Below are positions 15,819 to 24,626 of a stretch of 31,036 nucleotides of DNA, one piece after another (the stretch's first letter is position 1; each line of letters opens with the position of its first letter). The notes beneath the pieces were generated by a model, which did not search any database, had not been told where the DNA came from, and saw only the letters and a list, made by a program, of their open reading frames with translations. The translations under genes and the position numbers were made by a program. This DNA is from a virus. The stretch covers positions 1 through 31,036 of IMG/VR virus record IMGVR_UViG_3300027771_000062; one strand, given 5' to 3'.

Positions 15819-16943
15819 ATGGCAAGACATGGCAAAAAAGAAACAAATACGAATTTAGGTCGACTTAGCATGGATGAGATGCGGAAGATCATTAATCGGA
15901 AAGCCGGGTATGACCTGGCATATAATCTGACACAGGATAACCCAACACAGGTGAAGGGCTGGATACCAACAGGATCTAGGTGGCTTGACTCAATTATCTG
16001 TAAAGGAAGGTTGGCTGGGATCCCTGTTGGAAAAATAACTGAGATCGCCGGATTGGAGTCTACCGGGAAATCCTATGTGGCAGCCCAGATAGCAGCGAAC
16101 GCACAGAAACAAGACATAGATGTAATCTACTTTGACTCTGAATCCGCGATTGACCCGGAGTTCTTGACAAAGGCGGGTTGCGACCTTGAAAAAGTTTTAT
16201 ATATTCAAGCAGAGAGTGTAGAGTTTGTTCTAGAGACCATCGAGGAACTTTTGGGGAGCAACCAGAATAGGATGATCTTTATCTGGGATAGTCTGGCGTT
16301 AACTCCAGCGATTACTGACATCGAAGGGGACTTCAATCCCCTTTCCTCTATGGCGGTAAAACCTAGAATCCTGTCTAAGGGGATGGCAAAGCTAACAATA
16401 CCGCTTGCAAACGCGGAGGCTACACTACTCGTGCTAAACCAGCTTAAGACCAACATTACGTCTAATGTTGCAGAGGCGATGACAACGCCTTATTTCACTC
16501 CTGGAGGCAAAGCCATGCATTATGCATATGACTTACGCATCTGGCTAACTGGACGTAAGGCTAAGGCTTCTTTTGTCAAAGACGAAAACGGCTTTAGAGT
16601 TGGTTCGGAAGTTAAGGCGAGGTTAGAGAAGTCTAAGTTCGGGACTCAAGCCAGGGAGTGCACGTTTAAGATTCTCTGGGGAGATGAAGTAAGAGTACAA
16701 GATGAAGAAAGCTGGCTTGAAGCAATTAAGTCTTCGGAGCATTTCGAAACAAGAGGACCCTGGCACGCCATAACCTATAAGGACGGGACGCAAGAGAAAT
16801 TTCAGGGAGCCAGTTGGAATGAGAAGTTGAAAGACGAGAAATTTAAAACTCGTATCCTAGAGATTATGGAAGAAGAAATTATTTTAAAATTCCATAATAG
16901 GACAGGAGACGCCTCGGACTTTTATAATGTGGATGCGCAGTAA
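15819..16943 (+). CDS. uvsX: UvsX/RecA-like recombinase
   Basis: Catalyses ATP-dependent strand exchange and supports recombination-dependent replication with the gp32-like SSB. Walker A GLESTGKS lies at 78-85, the catalytic glutamate in YFDSESA is E108, and Walker B MIFIWDSLA (about 152-160) ends in D157. LLVLNQLKTNI followed by a MTTPYFTPGGKAMHY stretch corresponds to the L2 DNA-binding loop region of RecA/UvsX. The 374-residue length is close to T4 UvsX (391). The N-terminus is basic and polar; the C-terminal about 100 residues are charged and probably regulatory. AGGA precedes the ATG. It lies directly after SSB and a stem-loop, consistent with T4-type recombination functions being grouped. 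Confidence 0.92.
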   Translation: MARHGKKETNTNLGRLSMDEMRKIINRKAGYDLAYNLTQDNPTQVKGWIPTGSRWLDSIICKGRLAGIPVGKITEIAGLESTGKSYVAAQIAANAQKQDIDVIYFDSESAIDPEFLTKAGCDLEKVLYIQAESVEFVLETIEELLGSNQNRMIFIWDSLALTPAITDIEGDFNPLSSMAVKPRILSKGMAKLTIPLANAEATLLVLNQLKTNITSNVAEAMTTPYFTPGGKAMHYAYDLRIWLTGRKAKASFVKDENGFRVGSEVKARLEKSKFGTQARECTFKILWGDEVRVQDEESWLEAIKSSEHFETRGPWHAITYKDGTQEKFQGASWNEKLKDEKFKTRILEIMEEEIILKFHNRTGDASDFYNVDAQ

Positions 16944-16967
16944 GTGAGCTTATACTAGAACTTTATA

Positions 16968-16974
16968 CTATTTA
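16968..16974 (+). promoter_or_regulatory. CTATTTA motif before a small unknown gene
   Basis: This is the third CTATTTA copy, 18 bases upstream of the ATG at 16993. It overlaps a TATACT (16964-16969) that would make a fair -10 box, but no -35 is seen at a normal distance. CTTATACTA and CTTTATACTA form a near direct repeat just upstream (16949-16970). Confidence 0.35.
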
Positions 16975-16992
16975 TGCTTAGAGGTTAAACGT

Positions 16993-17328
16993 ATGTTTTT
17001 AAAGGAAAAAGTAAGAGAAGTTATTTCTGAAGCACTAAAGTATGATGTCTACAAAGCGGATGTATCAATAAAGTCTACTAAAGACCGCAATATTACAGAG
17101 ATTTTAGACGAGATGAGGGGACTGTGCGGAGTCACCATTGTAAACATCTCGGTAGCATCTAAGAGCCTTAGCGAAGAAACGGAGATAACCATATGTTCCC
17201 TCAAATTTTTCTTAACGAACCCAAGCTTAAAGTTGCATATGAACAAGTTAGCCCTATCAGCGAAGAAGATAGAGGGTGTCGCAGCGTTCAGGATTCTGAG
17301 AGTTGAAAGAATCCAAGACAAAAAATAA
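16993..17328 (+). CDS. Small unknown protein, probable ferredoxin-like alpha/beta fold
   Basis: 111 residues without a recognised family. The pattern is helix (EKVREVISEALKYD), then a segment with ITEILDEMRGLCGVTIVNIS, a strand ICSLKFFL, a helix with LHMNKLALSAKKIEGV and a final strand AFRILRVER. This beta-alpha-beta-beta-alpha-beta order, with two GV turns, is typical of small ferredoxin-like or ACT-like domains. No catalytic residues stand out, and there is no signal peptide or membrane span. A ribosome binding site AGAGG precedes the ATG. Its end overlaps the start of the nuclease gene by 26 bases, so it is translated with it. It could be a small accessory factor for recombination or replication, but this rests on position alone. 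Confidence 0.7.
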   Translation: MFLKEKVREVISEALKYDVYKADVSIKSTKDRNITEILDEMRGLCGVTIVNISVASKSLSEETEITICSLKFFLTNPSLKLHMNKLALSAKKIEGVAAFRILRVERIQDKK

Positions 17329-18280
17329 GAGAGTTCTCTTTATAGACGCTCTTAACTCTTATTACCGAGCCTATATTGTAGACCCTTCCTTGTCTACAAA
17401 CGGTGATCCTATCGGAGGTATGAAGGGATTTCTCAAGATACTCCAGAAGCTTACGAGAGAGATCCGGCCTGATAGGATCGTTATTTGTTGGGACGGTGCC
17501 GGGGGATCTAAACGACGTAAGAGCATTAATAAAAATTACAAGGAAGGACGGAGTCCTATCCGCCTTAACAGACAGGTAAGAAACCTGACCGAGAACCAAG
17601 AAGTCCAAAACAAGGTTTGGCAACAAACACGCCTTGTAGAATATCTAAGTTACATGCCGGTCACTCAACTACTGTTCGAGCACATTGAGGCAGATGATCT
17701 TATAGCGTTCACCGCAAAATTGGAAGACTACTCCGGATGGCAAAAAGTAGTAGTTTCTAGTGACAAGGACTTCATACAGATCTTGGATGAAGAAACGGTA
17801 CTCTTTAGGCCGACACAGGAACAAGTGCTCAATGTGAAACGAGTTGTGGACGAATACGGTATCCACCCTAACAACTTTGCGCTGGCTCGGGCGATAGCGG
17901 GCGACAAAAACGATAATTTACCCGGAGCCAAAGGCGTCGGACTTGCGACAATCAAAAAGCGCTTTCCTTTTCTTGAGGATGAGGAAGAATATTTAGCTAG
18001 CGACATCTTTGAGCACTGTAGGGAGAACATCGATGGCGTAAAAGCATATACATCGATATTGAACGAGGAAGCCTTGGTCAGACAGAACTATAAGATGATG
18101 CAGCTTAGCTCTCCCAGTATAAGCGTGTCCACTAAGATGAAGATACGAGCAATAATAGCGAGCGATAACCTGTTTTTTAACAAGACAGAGGTTATCAAGA
18201 TGATGAGTCAAGATGGATTTGGAGAAACTAGCTGGGCAGATCTTTTTCAGCGGTTTAACAAGATTCTGATTGACAAATAG
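17303..18280 (+). CDS. 5'-3' exonuclease / RNase H of the FEN family (TTG start)
   Basis: Removes RNA primers and flaps during lagging-strand synthesis, as T4 RNase H does. The FEN/PIN metal ligands are visible: D15 in LFIDALNSYYRAY, D64 in VICWDGAGG, the HIEADDL motif near residue 132, the SSDKDF motif near residue 152, and a GDKNDNLPGAKGVGLATIKK helix-hairpin region near 198. The 325-residue length is close to T4 RNase H (305). The only upstream in-frame start is TTG at 17303 within the preceding gene, and the next Met lies after the first active-site Asp, so TTG is required. The context is replication: UvsX upstream, helicase downstream. A promoter for the helicase overlaps its last codons. 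Confidence 0.88.
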   Translation: MKESKTKNKRVLFIDALNSYYRAYIVDPSLSTNGDPIGGMKGFLKILQKLTREIRPDRIVICWDGAGGSKRRKSINKNYKEGRSPIRLNRQVRNLTENQEVQNKVWQQTRLVEYLSYMPVTQLLFEHIEADDLIAFTAKLEDYSGWQKVVVSSDKDFIQILDEETVLFRPTQEQVLNVKRVVDEYGIHPNNFALARAIAGDKNDNLPGAKGVGLATIKKRFPFLEDEEEYLASDIFEHCRENIDGVKAYTSILNEEALVRQNYKMMQLSSPSISVSTKMKIRAIIASDNLFFNKTEVIKMMSQDGFGETSWADLFQRFNKILIDK

Positions 18281-18298
18281 TCTTTATTGACGTATATT
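18270..18298 (+). promoter_or_regulatory. Sigma70-like promoter for the helicase gene
   Basis: A perfect -35 TTGACA (18270-18275), a 17-base spacer and -10 TATATT (18293-18298, 5 of 6 matches) lie 22 bases before the helicase start codon. The -35 overlaps the last codons of the nuclease gene. The helicase, and probably the reductase behind it, can thus be made independently by host RNA polymerase. Confidence 0.7.
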
Positions 18299-18320
18299 AC
18301 TACAAAATTAGGAGGGGAAA

Positions 18321-19676
18321 TTGCAACAAGACTTTTCTTTATATGGAAAAAACTTTCAAGAAAAACTGGTTCAGCTAATGCTGGAGGACAGACCATTTTC
18401 TGAGCAGATGCAGGAAGTATTAGATATCAAGTTCTTTGAATCAAAGTACTTACAGGTGTTCTCTGGACTTATCTTCGAATACAAAGATAAGTATAATGTG
18501 CACCCAAGTAATGAGATCCTCGACTCTATCCTGAGAACGGAGATGGGTGGAGAACCCGATCTTATAAAGAAGCAGGTTAGAGACTTTTTCACGAGAGTCC
18601 GCACGAAGGAAATAGAAGACCGTCAATATGTAAAAGACACGTCTTTGGATTTTTGTAAAAAGCAAAAGCTCAAAGAGGCCATGATGATCTCGGTAGGGCT
18701 GCTGGATAATTCTTCATTCGAAGAAATTAAAAAAGTAATAGATGTGGCGGTCAAACTGGGGATCGACAACGACCACGGACACGATTACAAGAAAGATTTT
18801 GAGTTACGGTACCTTTTTGAGGCCAGAAACCCGGTGAGTACGGGGTGGGGCCGGATAGACAAAGTAATGAAAGGTGGCCTTGGGAAGGGAGAACTTGGGG
18901 TCGTCGTGGCTCCAACGGGGGCAGGCAAATCTCATGCGCTTGTCCACTTAGGGTCAAGTGCGGTCATGGCGGGTAAGACTGTAGCTCATTACACTATGGA
19001 GCTATCTGAGGAGGTCATAGGACAGAGGTATGATAGTTGTATTACTGGTTACCCCCTCTCTGGGTTAACTGCCTTTAAAGATAGAATCAAGGAAACATGC
19101 CTAAATGTGAAGGGAGAACTTTTTATTAAGGAATACCCAACAAAAGCTGCATCGACAAATACTATACGTGCTTCTTTAGATAAGTTGTTGAAAAGAGAGA
19201 AAAAAGTTGATTTAATCATTGTCGATTACGCGGATATTCTTAAGCCTACAACAAATTATAAAGAGAAAAGGAATCAACTAGAGTCTATTTATGAAGAGTT
19301 GCGAGGTATCGCAAAAGAGTATGAGTGTCCGATTTGGACGGCGTCACAGACGAACAGGACCGGGTTGAACCAAGCAGTGATTACAATGGAAGCTATTTCC
19401 GAAGCGTTTAACAAATGCTTTGTATCTGATTTCATCTGTACAGTTTCAAGAACAAAGGAAGATAAGACTGCGAATACTGGAAAAATGTATGTTGCGAAGA
19501 ATCGTAATGGGCCTGATGGGATGGTCTTCCCTCTACTTTTTGATACTTCAAACGTTAAGATAGAAGTCTTAGAGTCCACTGACGAGACTATTGATGAAAT
19601 GGAAGAAAGCGAAGTAAAACGTCAGCAGAGAGAGATGAAGAAAGTTTATACACAATGGGAAGAAAGGAAGAAGTAA
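18321..19676 (+). CDS. DnaB/gp41-like replicative helicase (TTG start)
   Basis: Unwinds DNA ahead of the polymerase as a ring on the lagging strand. The N-terminal about 150 residues are helical, like the DnaB N-domain. The RecA-like motor starts with TGWGRIDKVMKGGLGKGELG, Walker A APTGAGKS (197-204), a strand with HYTMELSEE, Walker B VDLIIVDYADIL with D302, and the H3 segment WTASQTNRTG. The end contains a DGMVFPLLFDTSNVKIE segment typical of gp41-like helicases. The 451-residue length fits DnaB (471) and gp41 (475). The TTG start at 18321 has AGGAGGGG just upstream. A strong promoter precedes it and the reductase gene follows after one base. No separate primase or helicase loader is seen in this window. 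Confidence 0.9.
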   Translation: MQQDFSLYGKNFQEKLVQLMLEDRPFSEQMQEVLDIKFFESKYLQVFSGLIFEYKDKYNVHPSNEILDSILRTEMGGEPDLIKKQVRDFFTRVRTKEIEDRQYVKDTSLDFCKKQKLKEAMMISVGLLDNSSFEEIKKVIDVAVKLGIDNDHGHDYKKDFELRYLFEARNPVSTGWGRIDKVMKGGLGKGELGVVVAPTGAGKSHALVHLGSSAVMAGKTVAHYTMELSEEVIGQRYDSCITGYPLSGLTAFKDRIKETCLNVKGELFIKEYPTKAASTNTIRASLDKLLKREKKVDLIIVDYADILKPTTNYKEKRNQLESIYEELRGIAKEYECPIWTASQTNRTGLNQAVITMEAISEAFNKCFVSDFICTVSRTKEDKTANTGKMYVAKNRNGPDGMVFPLLFDTSNVKIEVLESTDETIDEMEESEVKRQQREMKKVYTQWEERKK

Positions 19677-19677
19677 G

Positions 19678-22095
19678 ATGTACAACAAAAAGCTAGTAGA
19701 GGAAGAAACACTAAACTATTTTGGTGACGATGAGTTAGCGACGAACGTTTGGATGACAAAGTATTGCCTTAAGGACAAAGAAGGCAACTTACTAGAGAAA
19801 ACTCCGGATGACATGCACAGGAGGTTAGCTAAAGAGTTCGCTAGAGTAGAAAAGAAGTTTAATGGCCTGCGTACAATGTCGGAACAAGAGATATTTGATC
19901 TTCTAAAGAACTTTGATTATATTGTGCCGCAAGGATCACCAATGATGGGAATTGGGAATAACCACGTTAACGTCTCCCTGTCCAACTGTGTAGTCGTGGG
20001 TCCTCCGGGAGACAATATATCTTCTATTATGGATTCCGGAAAAGACCTCGCTAATCTCTTCAAAAGAAGGTGCGGTGTAGGCCTCGACTTATCTCACCTT
20101 CGTCCGGAGAACGCGGCTGTCAACAACTCCGCTGGAACGACAAGTGGGGCATGGAGCTTCGCGGATCTTTACTCGTATGTGTGCCGGATGATTGGACAGA
20201 ACGGACGCCGTGGTGCTTTGATGCTCAGCATGGATATTAGGCACCCGGACATCGAACAATTTGTTACCATGAAACACGATTTAACGAAAGTTACCGGTGC
20301 GAATGTGTCTGTCAAAATAAGCGATGAGTTTATGAAGGCGGTCGAGAACGATGAGACTTTTACGTTGAGGTTCCCTGTAGATGCCGAAGAACCGATAACG
20401 ACCAAAGATATAAAGGCTTCGGAACTGTGGGCACAAATTGTAAGCTCCGCGACTAAGACAGCAGAGCCTGGGCTTTTGATGTGGGACAACATTTTGAAAT
20501 ATCTCCCGGCAAACGAATACGAGCAGTTTAAGACGGAATGTGTTAATCCTTGTGCGGAGCTACCTCTGTCTGCCTACGATAGCTGTAGATTAATTTCTAT
20601 TAATTTAAAGAATTTTGTCGTGGAGCCATTCACTGGGGAAGCTAAGTTCGACTTCAAAAAGTTCTCCCGAACAGTGGCGGCGTCGATGCGTCTTTCCGAC
20701 GATCTAGTGGAATTAGAACTAGAAAAGCTTGAAAATATCCGCACGGTCGCTGACATGGATGATGAGAAGGAGCTTTGGGGGAAACTTTATGAAACCTGTG
20801 CGAATGGCAGGAGAACAGGCTTGGGGACACACGGACTTGCCGATGTGCTCGCTTGCCTGAACCTACCCTATGATTCTGATGAGGCCTTAAAGATTGTTGA
20901 TAAAATTTATAAGACATTGAAGGTATCCTCCTACGAAGAGAGTGTAGAGCTTGCGATTGAAAGAGGTTCGTTCCCGGCATTCTCATGGAACGTCGAAAAG
21001 GACAATGCGTTTATAAAATCTTTACCCAAAAGTTTAAGAAATCGGATCGAAAAGCATGGAAGAAGAAACATTTCTATCCTTACTAACGCGCCAACAGGCT
21101 CGGTCTCTATAATGAGCCAAACAAGCTCCGGCCTGGAGCCGGTCTTCCGGAATTCTTATGTAAGGAGGAGGAAGCTAGACCATAGCGAGAAGAGTGACGC
21201 GGATTTTATAGATGATCTGGGGGATAGATGGAAAGAGTTCAAGGTTTACCATCACAATGTAAAACAATATCTGGAGGGTCGAGAAGATGTAGATTTGCCG
21301 AGCTTCTTTACTGAAAGTCATGAGATTGACTGGGTAAAGCGTATTGAAATACAAGCGGCTATCCAAAGGCATATCGACCATTCGATTAGTTCCACTATTA
21401 ATTTGCCAAAAGGCACCTCCTCCGATGTGGTTGGAGAACTATACTTTGATGCCTGGCGCAAAGGCCTTAAAGGGGTAACCGTTTACGTAGATGGATCAAG
21501 GACGGGGGTTCTCATTGCGGAGGGCACCTCCGAAGAATCTGAAGAACCATTCCCGCAGAATAATTCACCGAGAAGACCTATAAAGCTTGAATGCGAGATT
21601 CATAGGCCAACTATTAAAGGGGAGGAATGGACGGTCTTGGTGGGACTAATGGAGGGAAAACCGTATGAAATTATGGGAGGCCTCTCCACTTTTGTTGAAA
21701 TACCAAAGAAGTACACCCATGGTATAATATTGAAGCACGCAAGAAAAAGTACTAATAGCATTTACGATTTAAAATTCGGGGAGAATGGGGAAGAGGTTGT
21801 TATCAAAGACGTAGTAAAAGTATTCGATAACCCAAATCACTCGGTATTCACTAGGATGATTTCTCTTGCTTTAAGACACGGTTCCGGTGTACAATATGTT
21901 GTCGAGCAGTTAAACAAGGACAGAGATAGCGATATGTTTAGCTTTTCGAAGGTTACAGCTAGAGTGTTAAAGAAATATATTCAAGATGGCAGCAAGGCTT
22001 CTGATAGAAAATGCACCGAGTGCGGTTCTGAAGGCCTAATATATGTTGAGGGGTGTGTTACTTGCACATCCTGTGGTTACGCTAAATGTGGATAG
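19678..22095 (+). CDS. nrdJ: Adenosylcobalamin-dependent (class II) ribonucleotide reductase
   Basis: Reduces ribonucleotides to deoxyribonucleotides using coenzyme B12; it needs no oxygen and no separate radical subunit. Catalytic features: redox cysteines C104 (LSNC) and C303; radical cysteine C292 inside NPCAEL with N290 and E294; C292-C303 spacing of 11, as in known class II enzymes; and the PTGSVSIMSQTSSGLEPVF phosphate loop at about 485-510. The C-terminus is a Cys-rich tail (CTEC, CVTCTSC, final C) like the Zn-ribbon and shuttle cysteines of NrdJ. 805 residues is normal for the dimeric form. An acidic linker of about 20 residues near 623-643 separates the barrel from the C-terminal domain. 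It follows the helicase by one base, linking nucleotide supply to replication. It implies a host that makes or imports cobalamin. Confidence 0.92.
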   Translation: MYNKKLVEEETLNYFGDDELATNVWMTKYCLKDKEGNLLEKTPDDMHRRLAKEFARVEKKFNGLRTMSEQEIFDLLKNFDYIVPQGSPMMGIGNNHVNVSLSNCVVVGPPGDNISSIMDSGKDLANLFKRRCGVGLDLSHLRPENAAVNNSAGTTSGAWSFADLYSYVCRMIGQNGRRGALMLSMDIRHPDIEQFVTMKHDLTKVTGANVSVKISDEFMKAVENDETFTLRFPVDAEEPITTKDIKASELWAQIVSSATKTAEPGLLMWDNILKYLPANEYEQFKTECVNPCAELPLSAYDSCRLISINLKNFVVEPFTGEAKFDFKKFSRTVAASMRLSDDLVELELEKLENIRTVADMDDEKELWGKLYETCANGRRTGLGTHGLADVLACLNLPYDSDEALKIVDKIYKTLKVSSYEESVELAIERGSFPAFSWNVEKDNAFIKSLPKSLRNRIEKHGRRNISILTNAPTGSVSIMSQTSSGLEPVFRNSYVRRRKLDHSEKSDADFIDDLGDRWKEFKVYHHNVKQYLEGREDVDLPSFFTESHEIDWVKRIEIQAAIQRHIDHSISSTINLPKGTSSDVVGELYFDAWRKGLKGVTVYVDGSRTGVLIAEGTSEESEEPFPQNNSPRRPIKLECEIHRPTIKGEEWTVLVGLMEGKPYEIMGGLSTFVEIPKKYTHGIILKHARKSTNSIYDLKFGENGEEVVIKDVVKVFDNPNHSVFTRMISLALRHGSGVQYVVEQLNKDRDSDMFSFSKVTARVLKKYIQDGSKASDRKCTECGSEGLIYVEGCVTCTSCGYAKCG

Positions 22096-22104
22096 GAGAA
22101 TCCT

Positions 22105-22377
22105 GTGAGTTATAAACCAGTTAATAGAATGATTGTGGTGAACGTCAGTTTAAAAGAGGAGGAGACGCAGACTGTGGTACTTTTACCGGAAGGGGTTAGA
22201 CCCCCGGATCGGTATGGGAGCGGTACTGTGGAATCTATAGCGAGCGATTGCAAGATTGACGTTTCTGAAGGGGATGAAGTCGTCTTCGAGAATTCGATGC
22301 TCCAGACAGTCACCCTTGGGGACGAAGAAGTCAACATGCTATTAGAGAACTACGTCCTTGCCGTTGCGAGCGAATAA
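22105..22377 (+). CDS. GroES-like co-chaperonin (GTG start)
   Basis: A 90-residue protein with the GroES pattern: YKPVNRMIVVNV at the start, a polar mobile loop (residues 16-25), VVLLPEGVRPPDRYGSGTVE, DCKIDVSEGDEVVFENSML and the closing strand ENYVLAVASE. The mobile loop EEETQTVVLLP is where GroES binds GroEL. Phages such as T4 (gp31) encode a substitute lid so that their capsid protein folds in the host GroEL. The roof hairpin is shortened and divergent. The start is GTG with AGGAG six bases upstream, overlapping the reductase stop. No GroEL is encoded here, so the host chaperonin would be the partner. Confidence 0.78.
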   Translation: MSYKPVNRMIVVNVSLKEEETQTVVLLPEGVRPPDRYGSGTVESIASDCKIDVSEGDEVVFENSMLQTVTLGDEEVNMLLENYVLAVASE

Positions 22378-22379
22378 AG

Positions 22380-22973
22380 ATGATAATACTAACTTTAATA
22401 TTAGCGACCGCATTCGGAGGAGCACCATACTCGGAGGATTGTTCGGAAGCGGGGCACAGCTATGCCAACCTCGTGGACATCGCGTCTACCGACTGCAAAT
22501 ATGCGCGGTCGGAGAATGTAGACATTGAGTTGTTGTGGGGCCTGGTAGAAATAGAAAAGAAGTACAACGTCCCCGAAGAGGTGAGAGGTATGGTCCTCGC
22601 CGCTGCTTGCATGGAATCGGGATATAATCCGAACGCCCTAGGAGATAAGAAGTTTAGCAAAAGCGGGAAGCACCCGATGGCGGTTGGGATATTACAGCAG
22701 TGGCCCGTATACGAAAAGATGTACGGAACAGACAGAAGAGACCCGCTGGCAGCAGCAGATAGCTGGCTTAAGCACATAACCAAGAAGCTCAAAAAAGTTG
22801 AGAGACAGTGTAAGTACCGGACCGTTAGAAAAAAATGGATTGCGGCTTGGGTGACAGGCATACGATACCCTAAAAAGGGCGGTAGATGTAGGGAAAGACC
22901 TAAACATTTAAAGCTATTAAACCGCTGGCATCGCGCGGCTAAGAAACTTTGCAATGAAACAATTGGGTGTTGA
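22380..22973 (+). CDS. Exported lysozyme/transglycosylase-like protein
   Basis: Likely cleaves peptidoglycan. The first about 16 residues (MIILTLILATAFGGAP) are hydrophobic and could act as a signal peptide, although no positive charge precedes them. The lysozyme-like fold is indicated by AAACMESGYNPNALGD with candidate catalytic E79, then MAVGILQQWPVYEKMYG (about 100-116), as in lytic transglycosylases of the SLT/goose lysozyme group. Seven cysteines (21, 39, 77, 144, 170, 191, 197) suggest disulfides formed outside the cytoplasm. The C-terminal third is strongly basic, suiting binding to the cell wall or envelope. It lies two bases after the GroES-like gene and overlaps the next gene by 20 bases. 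Could be the phage endolysin; no holin was recognised nearby. Confidence 0.68.
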   Translation: MIILTLILATAFGGAPYSEDCSEAGHSYANLVDIASTDCKYARSENVDIELLWGLVEIEKKYNVPEEVRGMVLAAACMESGYNPNALGDKKFSKSGKHPMAVGILQQWPVYEKMYGTDRRDPLAAADSWLKHITKKLKKVERQCKYRTVRKKWIAAWVTGIRYPKKGGRCRERPKHLKLLNRWHRAAKKLCNETIGC

Positions 22974-23757
22974 ACTAGACAACCACCGGTATAGCTGGGG
23001 GGAAGTCGTAATCGGCAACAACCTAGCCTCCTTCGTGTACGCGAAAAAGAACGAATGTAAACTGATCGTAAACGGCTTAGAAGATGTCTTCCAATTTGAC
23101 CTGTTTAAGAACAGAGAAATCCTAGAGTCTCTTGACTACGATACGATGATAGCCAATAAAAAGACTTTGATAGATCGAACTTTGTTCGATCTATGCTTGG
23201 AGGGGAAAGCCCCAATCAACCGGAAGGTCCGAGCAATCAGGGTTGAGCCGGAGAACAACTCTTTAAATGTAATGGTGGCGGACACCACCAAGATAAGGAT
23301 AGATTATGAGAGACTACGAGTCTTTGATGGCAACTTGATTTCGGGTCTCCCGTTTGAAGCAAGGCAGAAAACAAACATAAATATTGTATACGATTGGTTT
23401 TCTTCTAACATAAACAAGGATATACATTTTCTTGAGTTACACGACGAAGGTTCTGCTTTAGTGAGGAAGACTATTATTAGGAAAAGACCCCGAAACCTCG
23501 TGATCGCACAATCGTTTTTAAACGATAAACAACTTAAAAAGTTTGATTTCTCTGACACGATGAGCAGGTTCCGTTTGGAGAAAATACTTAAACAAAATGA
23601 GATAAAAGGACCAAGAAACGGGTTTTATAGAAACAAACCCGATGTATCGAGGTACAGACCCATAAAATTAGACTTTGTTAAAAGAGAGGTTCTCCCACAG
23701 AGAACCAAAGAGTTTGTCAAGTTTGGAAATATAACTTTTGATAATGAGGATCTTTAG
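22954..23757 (+). CDS. Unknown protein coupled to the nucleotidyltransferase gene
   Basis: 267 residues with no recognised catalytic motif. The N-terminus (YSWGEVVIGNNLASFVYAKK) looks like a beta strand, glycine turn and helix, somewhat like a nucleotide-binding loop, but a full GxGxxG is absent. The middle contains IVYDWFSSNINKDIHFLELH. The C-terminal about 90 residues are very basic, with KIDL-like strands and a RYRPIKLDFVKREVLPQRTK segment. No signal peptide or membrane segment is seen. It starts inside the lysozyme gene and its stop shares a base with the next start codon. That suggests a coupled set with the nucleotidyltransferase and cysteine synthase genes. Confidence 0.7.
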   Translation: MKQLGVELDNHRYSWGEVVIGNNLASFVYAKKNECKLIVNGLEDVFQFDLFKNREILESLDYDTMIANKKTLIDRTLFDLCLEGKAPINRKVRAIRVEPENNSLNVMVADTTKIRIDYERLRVFDGNLISGLPFEARQKTNINIVYDWFSSNINKDIHFLELHDEGSALVRKTIIRKRPRNLVIAQSFLNDKQLKKFDFSDTMSRFRLEKILKQNEIKGPRNGFYRNKPDVSRYRPIKLDFVKREVLPQRTKEFVKFGNITFDNEDL

Positions 23758-24626
23758 TGGAGCCGGGCTACCATCTTGCCGGTATTGTTCCTGTTGCAGG
23801 GCGAAAGCTAGATTTTAATATGCCATGGCACGATTGCCTTATGCCGATAGCACAAGATTACCTCGCTGTCGAGAGATCTATTATAGATTGTAGCTACGCC
23901 GGGTGTGAAACAATATTCGTTATTTGTCATACCGACATGATGCCGTTGATAAAAGCGCGTCTCGGAGATTTTGTAGAGGACCCGGTGTACGCGTATAGGA
24001 ACTTCGAGAATTTTTCCCATGAAGTTAGGGTGAGGATCCCAATATACTATGTGGCGATCCACCCGCACGACCGGGACAAAAGAGACAGCCTCGCGTGGAG
24101 TGTCCTTTACGGGACTAAGACCGCGAACGAGATGATCGGGAGACTCAGCAGTTGGCTAGTGCCGAACAAGTTTTTTGTTTCTTTCCCATACGGGGTCCAT
24201 AACCCGGAGTTTTTAAGGAGCCACCGGAGGGTGATTTCCAGTCCGAAAAATTTTTCCCTATCTTGGCAGGGCAAAACCGTTATTGACGAAGAATATTTAC
24301 CATTTACGTTCGATTATCAACAGTGCTTATACTTTATAGATATGGTCAAAGAGAACGGCACTGCTAGATATGAGAATCAAGATTGGGGGGACAGAAAGGT
24401 ATCGCTTCCTATAGAAGAACAATATTCTGCTCGCTTTTTCTCTTTAAATGATGTATTCTATGACCTAGTGCTTGAGCGGATTGAGGAGACCCCTTACTAC
24501 TTTAATATAAGCAGTTGGGATGGTTACCAAAACTATATGGCCAACAAACCGGATGACATATGCCGACCCGCTAAAAGAATACTAAGCCCCCACCTATTAA
24601 AAGGAATCGGAATAGAGAATGAGTGA
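23757..24626 (+). CDS. Nucleotidyltransferase-like protein (GTG start)
   Basis: The N-terminal part resembles sugar-phosphate nucleotidyltransferases. LAGIVPVAGRKLDFNMPWHD takes the place of the glycine- and Arg-rich NTP loop, LMPIAQDYLAVERSIIDCSY is the following helix region, AGCETIFVICHTDMMPLIKA the second strand and helix, and RIPIYYVAIHPHDRDKRDSL the later strand. The classical GxGTRxxP loop is changed to VAGRKLDFNMPW, so the substrate cannot be inferred. The C-terminal half is unusual, with aromatic-rich NISSWDGYQNYM near the end. The GTG start shares its G with the preceding TAG stop, and the end overlaps the cysteine synthase gene by 8 bases. It could activate a sugar or another small molecule for modification of phage DNA, the virion or the host surface. 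Confidence 0.62.
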   Translation: MEPGYHLAGIVPVAGRKLDFNMPWHDCLMPIAQDYLAVERSIIDCSYAGCETIFVICHTDMMPLIKARLGDFVEDPVYAYRNFENFSHEVRVRIPIYYVAIHPHDRDKRDSLAWSVLYGTKTANEMIGRLSSWLVPNKFFVSFPYGVHNPEFLRSHRRVISSPKNFSLSWQGKTVIDEEYLPFTFDYQQCLYFIDMVKENGTARYENQDWGDRKVSLPIEEQYSARFFSLNDVFYDLVLERIEETPYYFNISSWDGYQNYMANKPDDICRPAKRILSPHLLKGIGIENE

